A stretch of DNA of 47,560 nt from Streptomyces sp. SID10853 (GCF_010548145.1 NZ_JAAGLN010000023.1:1-47560); one strand, 5' to 3'; positions 23,532 through 29,871 are shown, numbered from the stretch's first letter. Notes: generated by a model not told the origin, from the sequence alone. Numbers and translations are program-made.

Positions 23532-24736
23532 CGGGCGCTCCCCACCGTGTGCTCGACTTCGGAGGACACGACGTCCAGGAGCATGGGGCCAGCCATCGCA
23601 CCGGTGAGAAGGGCACTCGCCCGGTGCACGATGCGCGCCACCGTTCGTGCCTGCGCGACGAGCGCCTGCTGATGGGGAGCCAGGGGCAGTCCTGGGGGCG
23701 CGCTCAGGCACGTACTCAGGATGCTCACGGTGTCCATGAGCCACAGCGTCAGGACTTCACGGAGCCGGCCCGCGCGCTCGTAGACTGGCTGCGTCGCGAC
23801 ATGGCGGGCGAGCGTGGAGAAGATGCCCTGCACGATCTGCTGTCCAGCCTGCCGGTCCGGGTGCCCGAGGGCCAGAAGGAGCGACCGGCCGGTGAGCTTC
23901 GCAATGTCCGGCTGAGGCCCGGAAGCCCACTGCACGGCCGGGTCGATGAAGGTGAGGCGAGGGCCGTCGATATAGACGTGCTCGGGCTTGAGGTCCCCGT
24001 ACACCGCGGTATCCCGGCGGGACGAGATTGCACCGCCCAGACTCAGCAGGCGCAGCACCGTGTATTTCACCAGCTCCACGATCTCCAGGCGCATGTCTTC
24101 CTGGAGCCCGCTGTCGCGGCCGAGCCCTTTCAGATAGGCGGCGCCGCTCAGGCCGTTGAACTTGCGGCGGAACACGCCAAGGACGGAACGCTCGTTGATC
24201 GGCGCCGCCCAGCGCAGGTGTCGAGCACCCGCCGGGCCGTGAAGGCCGCCAAGGGCGGTGAGCGCCGAGTCGAGGAGAGCAGCTGTCTCCCAGGGGCAGG
24301 CCGACATCGCGTCGGCCAATGTCGTCCCTGCCGCAATCCGGGTGAGGAGGACCCCGTCGTGGACGCCGGCGGTCTCGCAGACCCTGGGGTGCCCGAGCGC
24401 ACGGAGGACTTCCAGGTTCTGCGCTTCGCGGGCGATCAGCAGGTCTGTGCTGCGGATGTACGGACGCTGCGCTTCCTGGATCTCCGTCCACGTTCCTCCG
24501 GCACCTCTGAGGATGGACACCAGCGACATGCCTAACCAGCTGTACTTGGCGATCAGTTCCTCGCCGTCCACCGTGACCCGGCAGACATAGGAGGTGACAC
24601 TCGGGCACTGCTCGCCGAGGACGATCTGTTTGTCCGGCCACAGATCTCCGACCGCGCGGGATATGGCCCGCCGGGTCACGGTGTGCAGTGTCGTTGTGCT
24701 GCTCACCGCTGTGCTCTCGCGTGTCGTGAGGGTCAC
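23528..24736 (-). CDS. Phosphotransferase/protein-kinase-like enzyme; contains a TTA codon
   Basis: A 402-aa protein with a kinase fold: the lysine of 'GEELIAKYSW' (~64), the catalytic loop 'AVYGDLKPEHVYI' (~245) and the metal-binding Asp in 'RLTFIDPAVQW' (~265). It is closer to aminoglycoside phosphotransferase-type and lantibiotic-type small kinases than to eukaryotic-type Ser/Thr kinases; the substrate is unknown. Leu68 is encoded by TTA (24533-24535). The GTG start has a strong AAGGAGG seven bases upstream. It begins the catalytic part of the operon and overlaps the dehydrogenase gene. Confidence 0.82.
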   Translation of the reverse strand: MTLTTRESTAVSSTTTLHTVTRRAISRAVGDLWPDKQIVLGEQCPSVTSYVCRVTVDGEELIAKYSWLGMSLVSILRGAGGTWTEIQEAQRPYIRSTDLLIAREAQNLEVLRALGHPRVCETAGVHDGVLLTRIAAGTTLADAMSACPWETAALLDSALTALGGLHGPAGARHLRWAAPINERSVLGVFRRKFNGLSGAAYLKGLGRDSGLQEDMRLEIVELVKYTVLRLLSLGGAISSRRDTAVYGDLKPEHVYIDGPRLTFIDPAVQWASGPQPDIAKLTGRSLLLALGHPDRQAGQQIVQGIFSTLARHVATQPVYERAGRLREVLTLWLMDTVSILSTCLSAPPGLPLAPHQQALVAQARTVARIVHRASALLTGAMAGPMLLDVVSSEVEHTVGSAR

Positions 24737-24793
24737 CGACTGCCTCCTTGTGGGATGTCTGTTGGTGGTTTTCCGTGAAAGAGATCGGACGAG

Positions 24794-24973
24794 CTACCTC
24801 ATATGGAGGTCGTGCCAGGCGCAGGCCAGAAGCCATAGACCGACGAACAGGAGAAAGCCGAAGCAGCTCGGAGTGGCCAACACGGCCAAACACCCCCGGG
24901 CTTCGCCGAGGTCGCGGTCTTCCGGTGAGGCTGGACACCCCTCGCTGTTGCTGGGCAGCGAGGGGGAGTTCAC
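24794..24973 (-). CDS. Small membrane peptide, 59 aa, coupled to upstream gene
   Basis: The GTG start at 24973 overlaps the TGA of the preceding gene in a GTGA, like its neighbours, and the frame ends at TAG 24794-24796, 57 bases before the kinase gene. Residues 1-27 are polar; residues ~28-53 are one hydrophobic helix including 'FGFLLFVGLWLLACAW'; the end is 'HDLHMR'. Four cysteines (13, 28, 37, 51) lie in or near the helix. I do not recognise a family. It could be a membrane anchor, an immunity or export peptide, or a precursor. Confidence 0.5.
   Translation of the reverse strand: MNSPSLPSNSEGCPASPEDRDLGEARGCLAVLATPSCFGFLLFVGLWLLACAWHDLHMR
24938..24965. terminator. Hairpin inside the small membrane peptide gene
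   Basis: A perfect 10-bp inverted repeat (24938-24947 and 24956-24965) with an eight-base loop lies just after the stop of the preceding gene. It looks like a terminator, but lies within the first codons of the coupled 59-codon frame. It may attenuate transcription into the enzyme genes. Confidence 0.4.
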
Positions 24974-25176
24974 ACGGTGTACCGGCGCACGTACGGGCGC
25001 CGGACCGGGCAGACAAGGTGCAGGCGCGCGACAACCGCCCCGGTGCCGCCGTTGATCTCGTACTCCCGTGACGGCTCACCCGGCAGAATCGAGCAATCGC
25101 AACTCGCGCAGATCAGAGTGCCACCTGCTGGCCCGCACGGTTTGTGACGTTCGTTCGGAAGAGGCGAGCCGGTCAT
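24970..25176 (-). CDS. Small Cys-containing accessory protein
   Basis: A 68-aa soluble protein with 'LICASCDCSILPGEPSREYE' and a later Cys ('HLVCPVRRPY'), suggesting a small metal-binding or zinc-ribbon-like fold. ATG 25176 overlaps the upstream stop (ATGA) and its own stop overlaps the next GTG, so it is part of a tightly coupled run. Similar small proteins accompany DUF6415 genes in Streptomyces accessory loci. Function unknown. Confidence 0.6.
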   Translation of the reverse strand: MTGSPLPNERHKPCGPAGGTLICASCDCSILPGEPSREYEINGGTGAVVARLHLVCPVRRPYVRRYTV

Positions 25177-25574
25177 GGGCGCGGTCCGTGCGCGTGGGCG
25201 ATTTCCGCTGTGAGCGCGGAGTGCAGCAGCTCGGTATCGGTGAAGCAGCGCAGCGGAGTGGGTGCCGCGCCCCACCAGAGACCGGGGCCGCTGGTGGCCT
25301 TGACTGGCGGCACAGCTACGTATGCGCCGGGGCCGAGGACGCTGACGAGGTACGCAGGCAGCGTCCAGGCATCGGCGGAGCCGGGCCTGATGAGCCAATA
25401 CAGGGCCAATGCGTATCCGTCCACGATCACGGCACCGCACTGGTCACCGAGGCGGTCGACGACAGCCCGACCGACCTTGGCAGAGACACGCACGGCGTCC
25501 CACGAGGTGCCGGTGCCGATCAGCTCGACACTGTTGCCCTGTGGGGGCGACCAGGGGGAGATAGCCTCACGCAT
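25173..25574 (-). CDS. Streptomyces accessory-locus protein of unknown function
   Basis: A 133-aa protein starting 'MREAISPWSPPQGNSVELIG', with 'WDAVRVSAKVGRAVVDRLG', 'GAVIVDGYALALYWLI' and 'YVAVPPVKATSGPGLWW'. I recognise this as a recurring Streptomyces hypothetical found with DUF6415-like genes and XRE regulators; it may be related to primase/polymerase-like small domains, but no catalytic motif is visible. The start overlaps the DUF6415-like gene by eight bases. Confidence 0.65.
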   Translation of the reverse strand: MREAISPWSPPQGNSVELIGTGTSWDAVRVSAKVGRAVVDRLGDQCGAVIVDGYALALYWLIRPGSADAWTLPAYLVSVLGPGAYVAVPPVKATSGPGLWWGAAPTPLRCFTDTELLHSALTAEIAHAHGPRP

Positions 25575-25944
25575 TGCACGCCTCCAGGTTCTCCAGGTGC
25601 GTACACAGGGCGAGTACGGAACGGGACAGGCGCTGTGCTTCCCTGAGCAGCACGGGCGCGGTGTGACGGGTGGTGTGGCCGAGGCGCCGGCGCGCCTCAC
25701 CGACGCCGGCCTGCGCGGCAGCCCGCCATACGTCGTCCACGGGCCGAGCAGCGGCCAGTTCGCCGACCTCGGGGACGAGCTGCGCGACGAAACCGCGCAG
25801 CATCATGATCTCTTTGAGGAGGTCGTCCGCCGTATGCGCCGGTCCCTGTGCGAGCAGCCGGTCCGCGACGGCCTTCATTGTCTCTGCATCGATGGGACGG
25901 GGGTCTTCTTTCGGTGGCCTGCGGGTGCCAGTAGCGTGGTTCAT
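25567..25944 (-). CDS. DUF6415-like natural-product-locus protein
   Basis: A 125-aa helical protein ('DAETMKAVADRLLAQGP', 'LKEIMMLRGFVAQLVPEVGE', 'VLALCTHLENLEACNA') resembling the DUF6415 family, which is annotated around Streptomyces natural-product genes. ATG 25944 has AAGGAG seven bases upstream, the strongest Shine-Dalgarno of this operon section. It may be a regulator partner or scaffold; no catalytic residues are visible. Confidence 0.65.
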   Translation of the reverse strand: MNHATGTRRPPKEDPRPIDAETMKAVADRLLAQGPAHTADDLLKEIMMLRGFVAQLVPEVGELAAARPVDDVWRAAAQAGVGEARRRLGHTTRHTAPVLLREAQRLSRSVLALCTHLENLEACNA

Positions 25945-26023
25945 GTCAGCCTGTCTCCTTAAGGTTGGCCATGCCCCGGGGCCGTGACGGCGGCTGCCGG
26001 GGTCTGCGTGTGCGGCGCGGCAG

Positions 26024-26212
26024 TCATGTGAGGTGCGCACATCCGCAACTGACGATCGGCCACACGCGATCGCGGCCAGGCAAGGTGATATGCCCGGCCG
26101 CACGGAGAGCGGGGGCGACTGCTCCGCAGGCGAAGCAGGCCATCCCATGCAGCCGCGCAATGCTCACTGGGCGCTCGATCAGCGTCGGCTGGCCTGGCGA
26201 GTGTTCCGCCAT
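26024..26212 (-). CDS. Small zinc-ribbon-like protein, first gene of the operon
   Basis: A 62-aa protein with a CxxC pair in 'HGMACFACGAVAP' and a CxC pair in 'PIVSCGCAHLT', a probable zinc ribbon. ATG 26212 is preferred over ATG 26227 because GGGAGAAG is six bases upstream. It is the promoter-proximal gene of the minus-strand operon, directly downstream of the two inverted repeats. Similar proteins accompany DUF6415 genes. Function unknown. Confidence 0.6.
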   Translation of the reverse strand: MAEHSPGQPTLIERPVSIARLHGMACFACGAVAPALRAAGHITLPGRDRVWPIVSCGCAHLT

Positions 26213-26224
26213 CACGGCTTCTCC

Positions 26225-26256
26225 CATCTGTCCGACCTCGTGCGGTCAGACAGATG
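26225..26256. promoter_or_regulatory. Inverted repeat just upstream of operon start
   Basis: Arms of 13 bases (26225-26237 and 26244-26256) match at 12 positions around a six-base loop. On the minus strand this lies in the 5' leader immediately before the ribosome binding site of the zinc-ribbon gene, so it may be a protein operator or an RNA hairpin controlling initiation. Confidence 0.5.
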
Positions 26257-26270
26257 ATGAGCGTCGGCAA

Positions 26271-26307
26271 GGGATACAAGGGCTACAAGTTGTAGCCCCT
26301 GTATCCC
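26271..26307. promoter_or_regulatory. 37-bp near-perfect palindrome, probable operator
   Basis: Arms of 18 bases (26271-26288 and 26290-26307) match at 17 positions around one central G; each begins GGGATACA and reaches CTACAA. It sits in the short gap between the XRE gene's stop (26323) and the operon start. This is strong operator symmetry, although it could also terminate the XRE transcript. Confidence 0.6.
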
Positions 26308-26322
26308 GGCATGGAGGAACCG

Positions 26323-27495
26323 TCAGATGGCGCCGATCCATTCGGCGAAGTTGGTGAGGCTGTCTGCGTCGGCGCGCTTGAGGCGGCGCAGCGTGGCGGT
26401 ATCTTCCTTGGCCCAGGGGTGCTCGCGTGTGTGCTGCGGCGCCACAGACCGGGCCACTTTCAGAGACTCGAACGCGTCGCCTGCGAGACCGGACCACAGT
26501 TGGGCACGCGCGAGTTCGATATAAAAGCCGGAGCGGCGCTCGGCGGGGATTGCCAGGGATGGCTTCCACTCACGGGCGACGTCGAGCGCCCGTGAGACGT
26601 ACTCGCCGCCCAAGCTGACCGCGACGGAAACCTCGTGAATGCGTACAGAATCCGGCCCGAACGCCGTGCCCCCGTAGATGTCCTCCCGAACCTCATCACC
26701 GAGAGCACGGGCATGAGACAGATGCGTGTCCGCCGCAGACGCTTCTCCTGCCCGGCCGGCGATGACCGCGGCCCGCATGTGCAGAGCACCGCGGGCTGCG
26801 CCGCTGCGCGCGCAAACGGGCTGCGGGGCCATGTCGACGGCCGACTCCAGGGCGCGCAGCCCAGCCCGGTGAGCTCGGGCTACGAAAAACGTCTCGGTGC
26901 GGACATAGGCAACGGACGCACTGAGAAGGGCGTCGTCGGACTGTTCGGCAGCCCATCGCATCAAGTCGATGAGCCGCGCTGACAGGTCGTGGGCCCCGTA
27001 TTTGCAGGCGACAGCATCGGCCGTGCGCGCGGCGGCCACCACGAGGCGGGCCGCATCCGGCGCTGGGCTGCTGTGCAAGTGGTACAGGCTGTCTTGGAGC
27101 AGAGGGGCAATGTGTTGAGCAACGCGGGCGTACTGGGCCGCAAGGCGCCAGCTCACCGCTTCGGTGACTGCGGCCCGCAGTTCCTCAGCTGACCGGCTAG
27201 GCGGATCCAACGGGACATCGTAGGCGGCCAGTACTGCTGAGAGTTCAGGCAGCACAGCGTGGACGCGGCGCTCCGTTCCGGTGTACCCGGTGACGAGGTG
27301 TGTCGGGTCAACAGTGAGAGCTGCTGCGATCGAGTCAAGGGTGGTATCGCTCGGGGCACGGGCTCCACGCTCGATCGCCTTGACCGTGGCCAGCGAGATG
27401 AATGCCGCGCGAGCCAGATCAGCCTGAGTCATACGTCTGGAGTGGCGGGTGGCCGCGATGCGCCGGCCTACCTGAAGAGGGGTACCGGAGGGCAT
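26323..27495 (-). CDS. XRE family regulator with C-terminal TPR-like domain
   Basis: A 390-aa regulator. Residues ~5-65 form the helix-turn-helix ('GRRIAATRHSRRMTQADLAR', 'FISLATVKAIERGARAPS'); the rest is helical and repeat-like, as in Streptomyces XRE-TPR regulators of natural-product loci, which often sense peptides or starvation. ATG 27495 has a weak GGAG-like sequence upstream. It is co-directional with, and directly upstream of, the accessory operon, with a 37-bp palindrome between them, so it is the natural candidate for controlling the pathway. Confidence 0.9.
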   Translation of the reverse strand: MPSGTPLQVGRRIAATRHSRRMTQADLARAAFISLATVKAIERGARAPSDTTLDSIAAALTVDPTHLVTGYTGTERRVHAVLPELSAVLAAYDVPLDPPSRSAEELRAAVTEAVSWRLAAQYARVAQHIAPLLQDSLYHLHSSPAPDAARLVVAAARTADAVACKYGAHDLSARLIDLMRWAAEQSDDALLSASVAYVRTETFFVARAHRAGLRALESAVDMAPQPVCARSGAARGALHMRAAVIAGRAGEASAADTHLSHARALGDEVREDIYGGTAFGPDSVRIHEVSVAVSLGGEYVSRALDVAREWKPSLAIPAERRSGFYIELARAQLWSGLAGDAFESLKVARSVAPQHTREHPWAKEDTATLRRLKRADADSLTNFAEWIGAI

Positions 27496-27554
27496 ACTCG
27501 CTCCGTTCAGGACGTCACTCTGAACCGTACCGCCACCGCAAGGTGCCGGGTACA

Positions 27555-27594
27555 GAAACGGCTCTGCCCGGCACGGGCCAAGCAGAGCCGTTTC
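27555..27594. terminator. Terminator of the HAD hydrolase gene
   Basis: A perfect 13-bp inverted repeat (27555-27567 and 27582-27594) with a 14-base loop begins six bases beyond the HAD stop codon on the minus strand. It separates that gene from the XRE regulator and means the regulator has its own promoter. Confidence 0.8.
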
Positions 27595-27599
27595 GCTCC

Positions 27600-28241
27600 C
27601 TACCCGCCAACCAGCGCGGCGAGTTCGGAAAGGCTGCTGATACTCCAATCCGCAGTCTCCATCACCTCGGGATCGTCCGCCCACAGATGCCCCCACGGGC
27701 CACGCCGTAGATGCGCAACCCGCAGACCCGCCCGCTTCGCCGGGAAGACATCGTTCACGGGGTGATCTCCCACGTACAGGATCCGTCCTGGTGCCGTCTG
27801 CGCCGCATCGATCACGTGGGCGAAGAATTCCGGAGCCGGCTTGGCCACCTTCCACTCCCCGGACGTCGCCACCACATCCGCCGGCAGATCCAGAGCGCGA
27901 AGCAGCAGCCCGGCCCTCACCGTCTGATTTCCGGCCACGATGACACGGACACCGAGTTCACGTAGCGCCGACAACGCGGGCCGTACGTCTTCGTAAAGGT
28001 CCTCCTCGCGTAGCTGCTCGCCAAGGCCGGCAGCCTCACGGGCTGCGTACTCCCGAGCGATGTCGATGCCGGGCCGCAGGAGACGCAGTGCGTCGGCGTT
28101 GTCGCGGCCCTGGAAGGTGACGGCTCCAACGAGCGCGCTGACGGTGTGACGCGGCACGCCAAGCCAATCCGCCCATGAACCCCAGTATCGGTCATCACGG
28201 GTCAGCGTCTCGCCGATGTCAAAGGCAATGGTTTCAATCAC
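27600..28241 (-). CDS. HAD family hydrolase
   Basis: A 213-aa haloacid dehalogenase-superfamily protein with motif I 'IAFDIGETLTRDD', motif II Ser/Thr-like 'VIVAGNQTVRAGLL', the Lys in 'SGEWKVAKPAPEFF' and motif IV 'ILYVGDHPVNDVFPAK'. It is probably a phosphatase. Motif I has Gly-Glu in place of the usual second Asp (DxD), which would affect classic phosphatase chemistry. GTG 28241 is the start. It is the first intact gene inside the element next to bldA, with its own terminator; a link to the enzyme operon is unproven. Confidence 0.85.
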   Translation of the reverse strand: MIETIAFDIGETLTRDDRYWGSWADWLGVPRHTVSALVGAVTFQGRDNADALRLLRPGIDIAREYAAREAAGLGEQLREEDLYEDVRPALSALRELGVRVIVAGNQTVRAGLLLRALDLPADVVATSGEWKVAKPAPEFFAHVIDAAQTAPGRILYVGDHPVNDVFPAKRAGLRVAHLRRGPWGHLWADDPEVMETADWSISSLSELAALVGG

Positions 28242-28306
28242 CTAAGCAGCCTAGGCACCAGCGCCTCGCCACCCGCCCCAGGAAGCGGCTCCGCCCCGCT
28301 CCTGCG

Positions 28307-28447
28307 TCACGGGGGCGGGGCGGCCAAGCAATCCTCGTCCGTGCAGTTGGGGTATGTCCGCCAACCGCAGCGCTGAGCGCCGAGCCTCCGTGGACCTACG
28401 AACCGGAATTCGATGGACCCAGGAGCTCGATCGCGCGTGGCCGGCAC
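28307..28447 (-). CDS. Possible small Cys-containing protein beside integrase remnant
   Basis: The frame from GTG 28447 encodes 46 residues, including 'RCGWRTYPNCTDEDCLAAPP'. The Cys pattern looks non-random and zinc-binding, but the frame also overlaps the integrase remnant in another frame and has only a weak Shine-Dalgarno. It may be a relic or a real small gene of the element. Confidence 0.3.
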   Translation of the reverse strand: MPATRDRAPGSIEFRFVGPRRLGAQRCGWRTYPNCTDEDCLAAPPP

Positions 28448-28515
28448 GCGGTCACCCTGCGGCGGTAGCTCGTGACCTCGCCTGCCTCGTTCTTTCGCCT
28501 CGCGATGTACGCCAT
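28396..28515 (-). pseudogene. Integrase remnant (N-terminus only)
   Basis: The minus-strand ATG at 28515 opens with 'MAYIARRKNEAGEVTSYR', typical of tyrosine-recombinase integrases of actinomycete elements, then degenerates into unrelated sequence and stops after 39 codons. The core and catalytic domains (Arg...His-x-x-Arg...Tyr) are absent from the window. It sits where an integrase is expected, facing away from the tRNA 3' end. Confidence 0.6.
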
Positions 28516-28583
28516 GGCCAAATGCCAGGGGCCTCGCGCACCCGCGGTGCACCCGATGACACACAGAGTGACATCCGTTTTGA

Positions 28584-28644
28584 TCGTTTCCGCGGGCCAG
28601 GTTCCGTTCACGCGGTGGTGCCCGGAACCGGACTTGAACCGGTA
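28584..28644. repeat. Right att repeat overlapping bldA 3' end
   Basis: This copy is identical to 18975-19035 except at one base. It starts 32 bases beyond the CCA end of the tRNA and extends 29 bases into it through the T-arm. The intact tRNA at this end means the element supplied or restored the 3' part of the gene on integration. Confidence 0.85.
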
Positions 28645-28701
28645 CGCCCCCGAGGGGCAGCGAGGTTTAAGCTCGCCGTGTCTGCATTCCACCATCCGGG
28701 C
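28616..28701 (-). tRNA. bldA: tRNA-Leu(UAA), bldA
   Basis: An 86-base tRNA with encoded CCA. Acceptor stem GCCCGGA pairs with TCCGGGC; the anticodon stem-loop is GCGAG-CTTAAAC-CTCGC, giving anticodon UAA; a long variable arm typical of Leu is present; the T-loop is TTCAAGT. This is the only tRNA class decoding UUA and corresponds to bldA, which in Streptomyces gates morphological differentiation and antibiotic production through rare TTA codons. On the minus-strand upstream side, GATAGT near 28735 may be its -10 box. Its 3' end is the integration site of the adjacent element. Confidence 0.95.
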
Positions 28702-29100
28702 AAGACGCGCGGCACCGCATTCGCGATTCAGAGACTATCCGGACGCGCCGCCCGGACAGCGGACCCTTAACCCGATGTTGTCTTATTTTATTGATGCCTG
28801 AAGGTCCGTCAGCCAGTGGATGCGCCATCGGCACATGCCGCAGGTGGTGGCGGGCCCGTACCGGGGGGTACGGGATTGACGGAAAGTCGCCGTACCCCGC
28901 CGCCCGTACCGGCCGGGCCGCCGGGCCTGTGTGCCCCCGGCGGACCGTCTCAGGGGCGGTGTCATACCGGAGGAGGAGGCGGCGCCCTCCCGGTCCCTCT
29001 CAAGAGGGCCACGGGAACGGGCATGCGGAGTGACGTTCCGGCGCCGGGCGGCAGACAGGATGAAGAGGTCCCCGCATCCCGTTCCGAACAGGAGCTCCAC
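28702..29100. other. Divergent promoter region between bldA and ABC transporter
   Basis: This ~400-base gap has an AT-rich patch at 28778-28798 and must hold the bldA promoter (minus) and the ABC operon promoter (plus). A hairpin of 8-bp arms (28855-28862 and 28867-28874) and a GC-rich leader follow. An open frame from 28816 runs into the ATPase gene, but the good ribosome binding site is at 29088. Confidence 0.55.
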
Positions 29101-29871
29101 GTGACCTCGACCACCACCGTCCACCGCGCCACCGCGGTGGCTGCCCGCGCCACCGACCTCTCCAAGGTGTACGGCCACGGGGAGACCCAGGTGGTCGCCC
29201 TGGACGGCGTCTCCGTGGACTTCCGGCAGGGCGAGTTCACCGCGATCATGGGCCCGTCCGGTTCCGGGAAGTCGACGCTGATGCACTGCGTCGCGGGCCT
29301 CGACACCTTCACGGCGGGATCCGTACGCATCGGTGACACCGAGCTGAGCACCCTGAAGGACAAGCAGCTCACGCAGTTGCGCCGGGACAAGATCGGCTTC
29401 ATCTTCCAGGCGTTCAACCTGCTGCCCACGCTGACGGCCGCCGAGAACATCACGCTGCCGATGGACATCGCGGGCCGCAAGCCCGACAAGGCGTGGATGG
29501 CGAACGTCATCGAGATGGTGGGCCTCAAGGACCGGCTCAGCCACCGGCCCACCCAGCTCTCCGGCGGCCAGCAGCAGCGCGTCGCGGTGGCCCGCGCACT
29601 GGCCTCGCAGCCCGACATCATCTTCGGCGACGAGCCGACCGGGAACCTGGACTCGCGCTCGGGCGCCGAGGTCCTCGGCTTCCTGCGCAACTCCGTGCGG
29701 GAGCTGGGCCAGACCGTCGTCATGGTGACGCACGACGCGATGGCCGCCGCCTACGCGGACCGGGTCATCTTCCTCGCCGACGGCCGGATCGTCGACGAGA
29801 TGCTGGCGCCCGGCGCCGACGCCGTACTGGACCGGATGAAGGAGTTCGACGCCCGGGGCCGTACCAGCTGA
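29101..29871 (+). CDS. ABC transporter ATP-binding protein (LolD/MacB type)
   Basis: A 256-aa ATPase with Walker A 'GPSGSGKST', Q-loop 'GFIFQAFNLLPTLTAAENI', signature 'LSGGQQQRVAVARAL', Walker B 'IIFGDEPTGNLDS' and H-loop 'MVTHDAMAA'. These features define the LolD/MacB/FtsE group, which pairs with FtsX-like permeases for lipoprotein, peptide or drug export. GTG 29101 is chosen because AGGAG lies seven bases upstream. The permease gene follows 78 bases later. Confidence 0.95.
   Translation: MTSTTTVHRATAVAARATDLSKVYGHGETQVVALDGVSVDFRQGEFTAIMGPSGSGKSTLMHCVAGLDTFTAGSVRIGDTELSTLKDKQLTQLRRDKIGFIFQAFNLLPTLTAAENITLPMDIAGRKPDKAWMANVIEMVGLKDRLSHRPTQLSGGQQQRVAVARALASQPDIIFGDEPTGNLDSRSGAEVLGFLRNSVRELGQTVVMVTHDAMAAAYADRVIFLADGRIVDEMLAPGADAVLDRMKEFDARGRTS

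Larger units (their letters stand above)
18975..28644. mobile_element. Integrative element inserted in bldA, ~9.7 kb, integrase lost
   Basis: A 61-base direct repeat with one mismatch bounds this block: 18975-19035 and 28584-28644. The right copy includes the 3' 29 bases of a complete tRNA-Leu(UAA); the left copy is an orphan tRNA 3' end, the signature of tyrosine-recombinase integration into a tRNA gene. An integrase start ('MAYIARRKNEAGEVTSYR') sits beside the tRNA, but the rest is gone, so the element looks immobilised. Cargo: accessory small proteins, a five-enzyme operon, an XRE regulator and a HAD hydrolase. No transfer or replication genes are seen. Confidence 0.8.

Noticed and set aside
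23757..25079. 440-codon minus-strand ORF overlapping the kinase gene
   Set aside because: It runs in another frame through the kinase gene and has no domain; its first part overlaps the 59-codon coupled frame and the kinase Shine-Dalgarno.
20466..26212. Lanthipeptide, lasso peptide or graspetide cluster
   Set aside because: No LanM/LanB/LanC, lasso cyclase, leader peptidase or ATP-grasp gene is present; the methyltransferase resemblance alone is not enough.
28816..29100. N-terminal extension of the ABC ATPase from 28816
   Set aside because: The extension is GC-biased, without conserved sequence; GTG 29101 has a well-spaced AGGAG.
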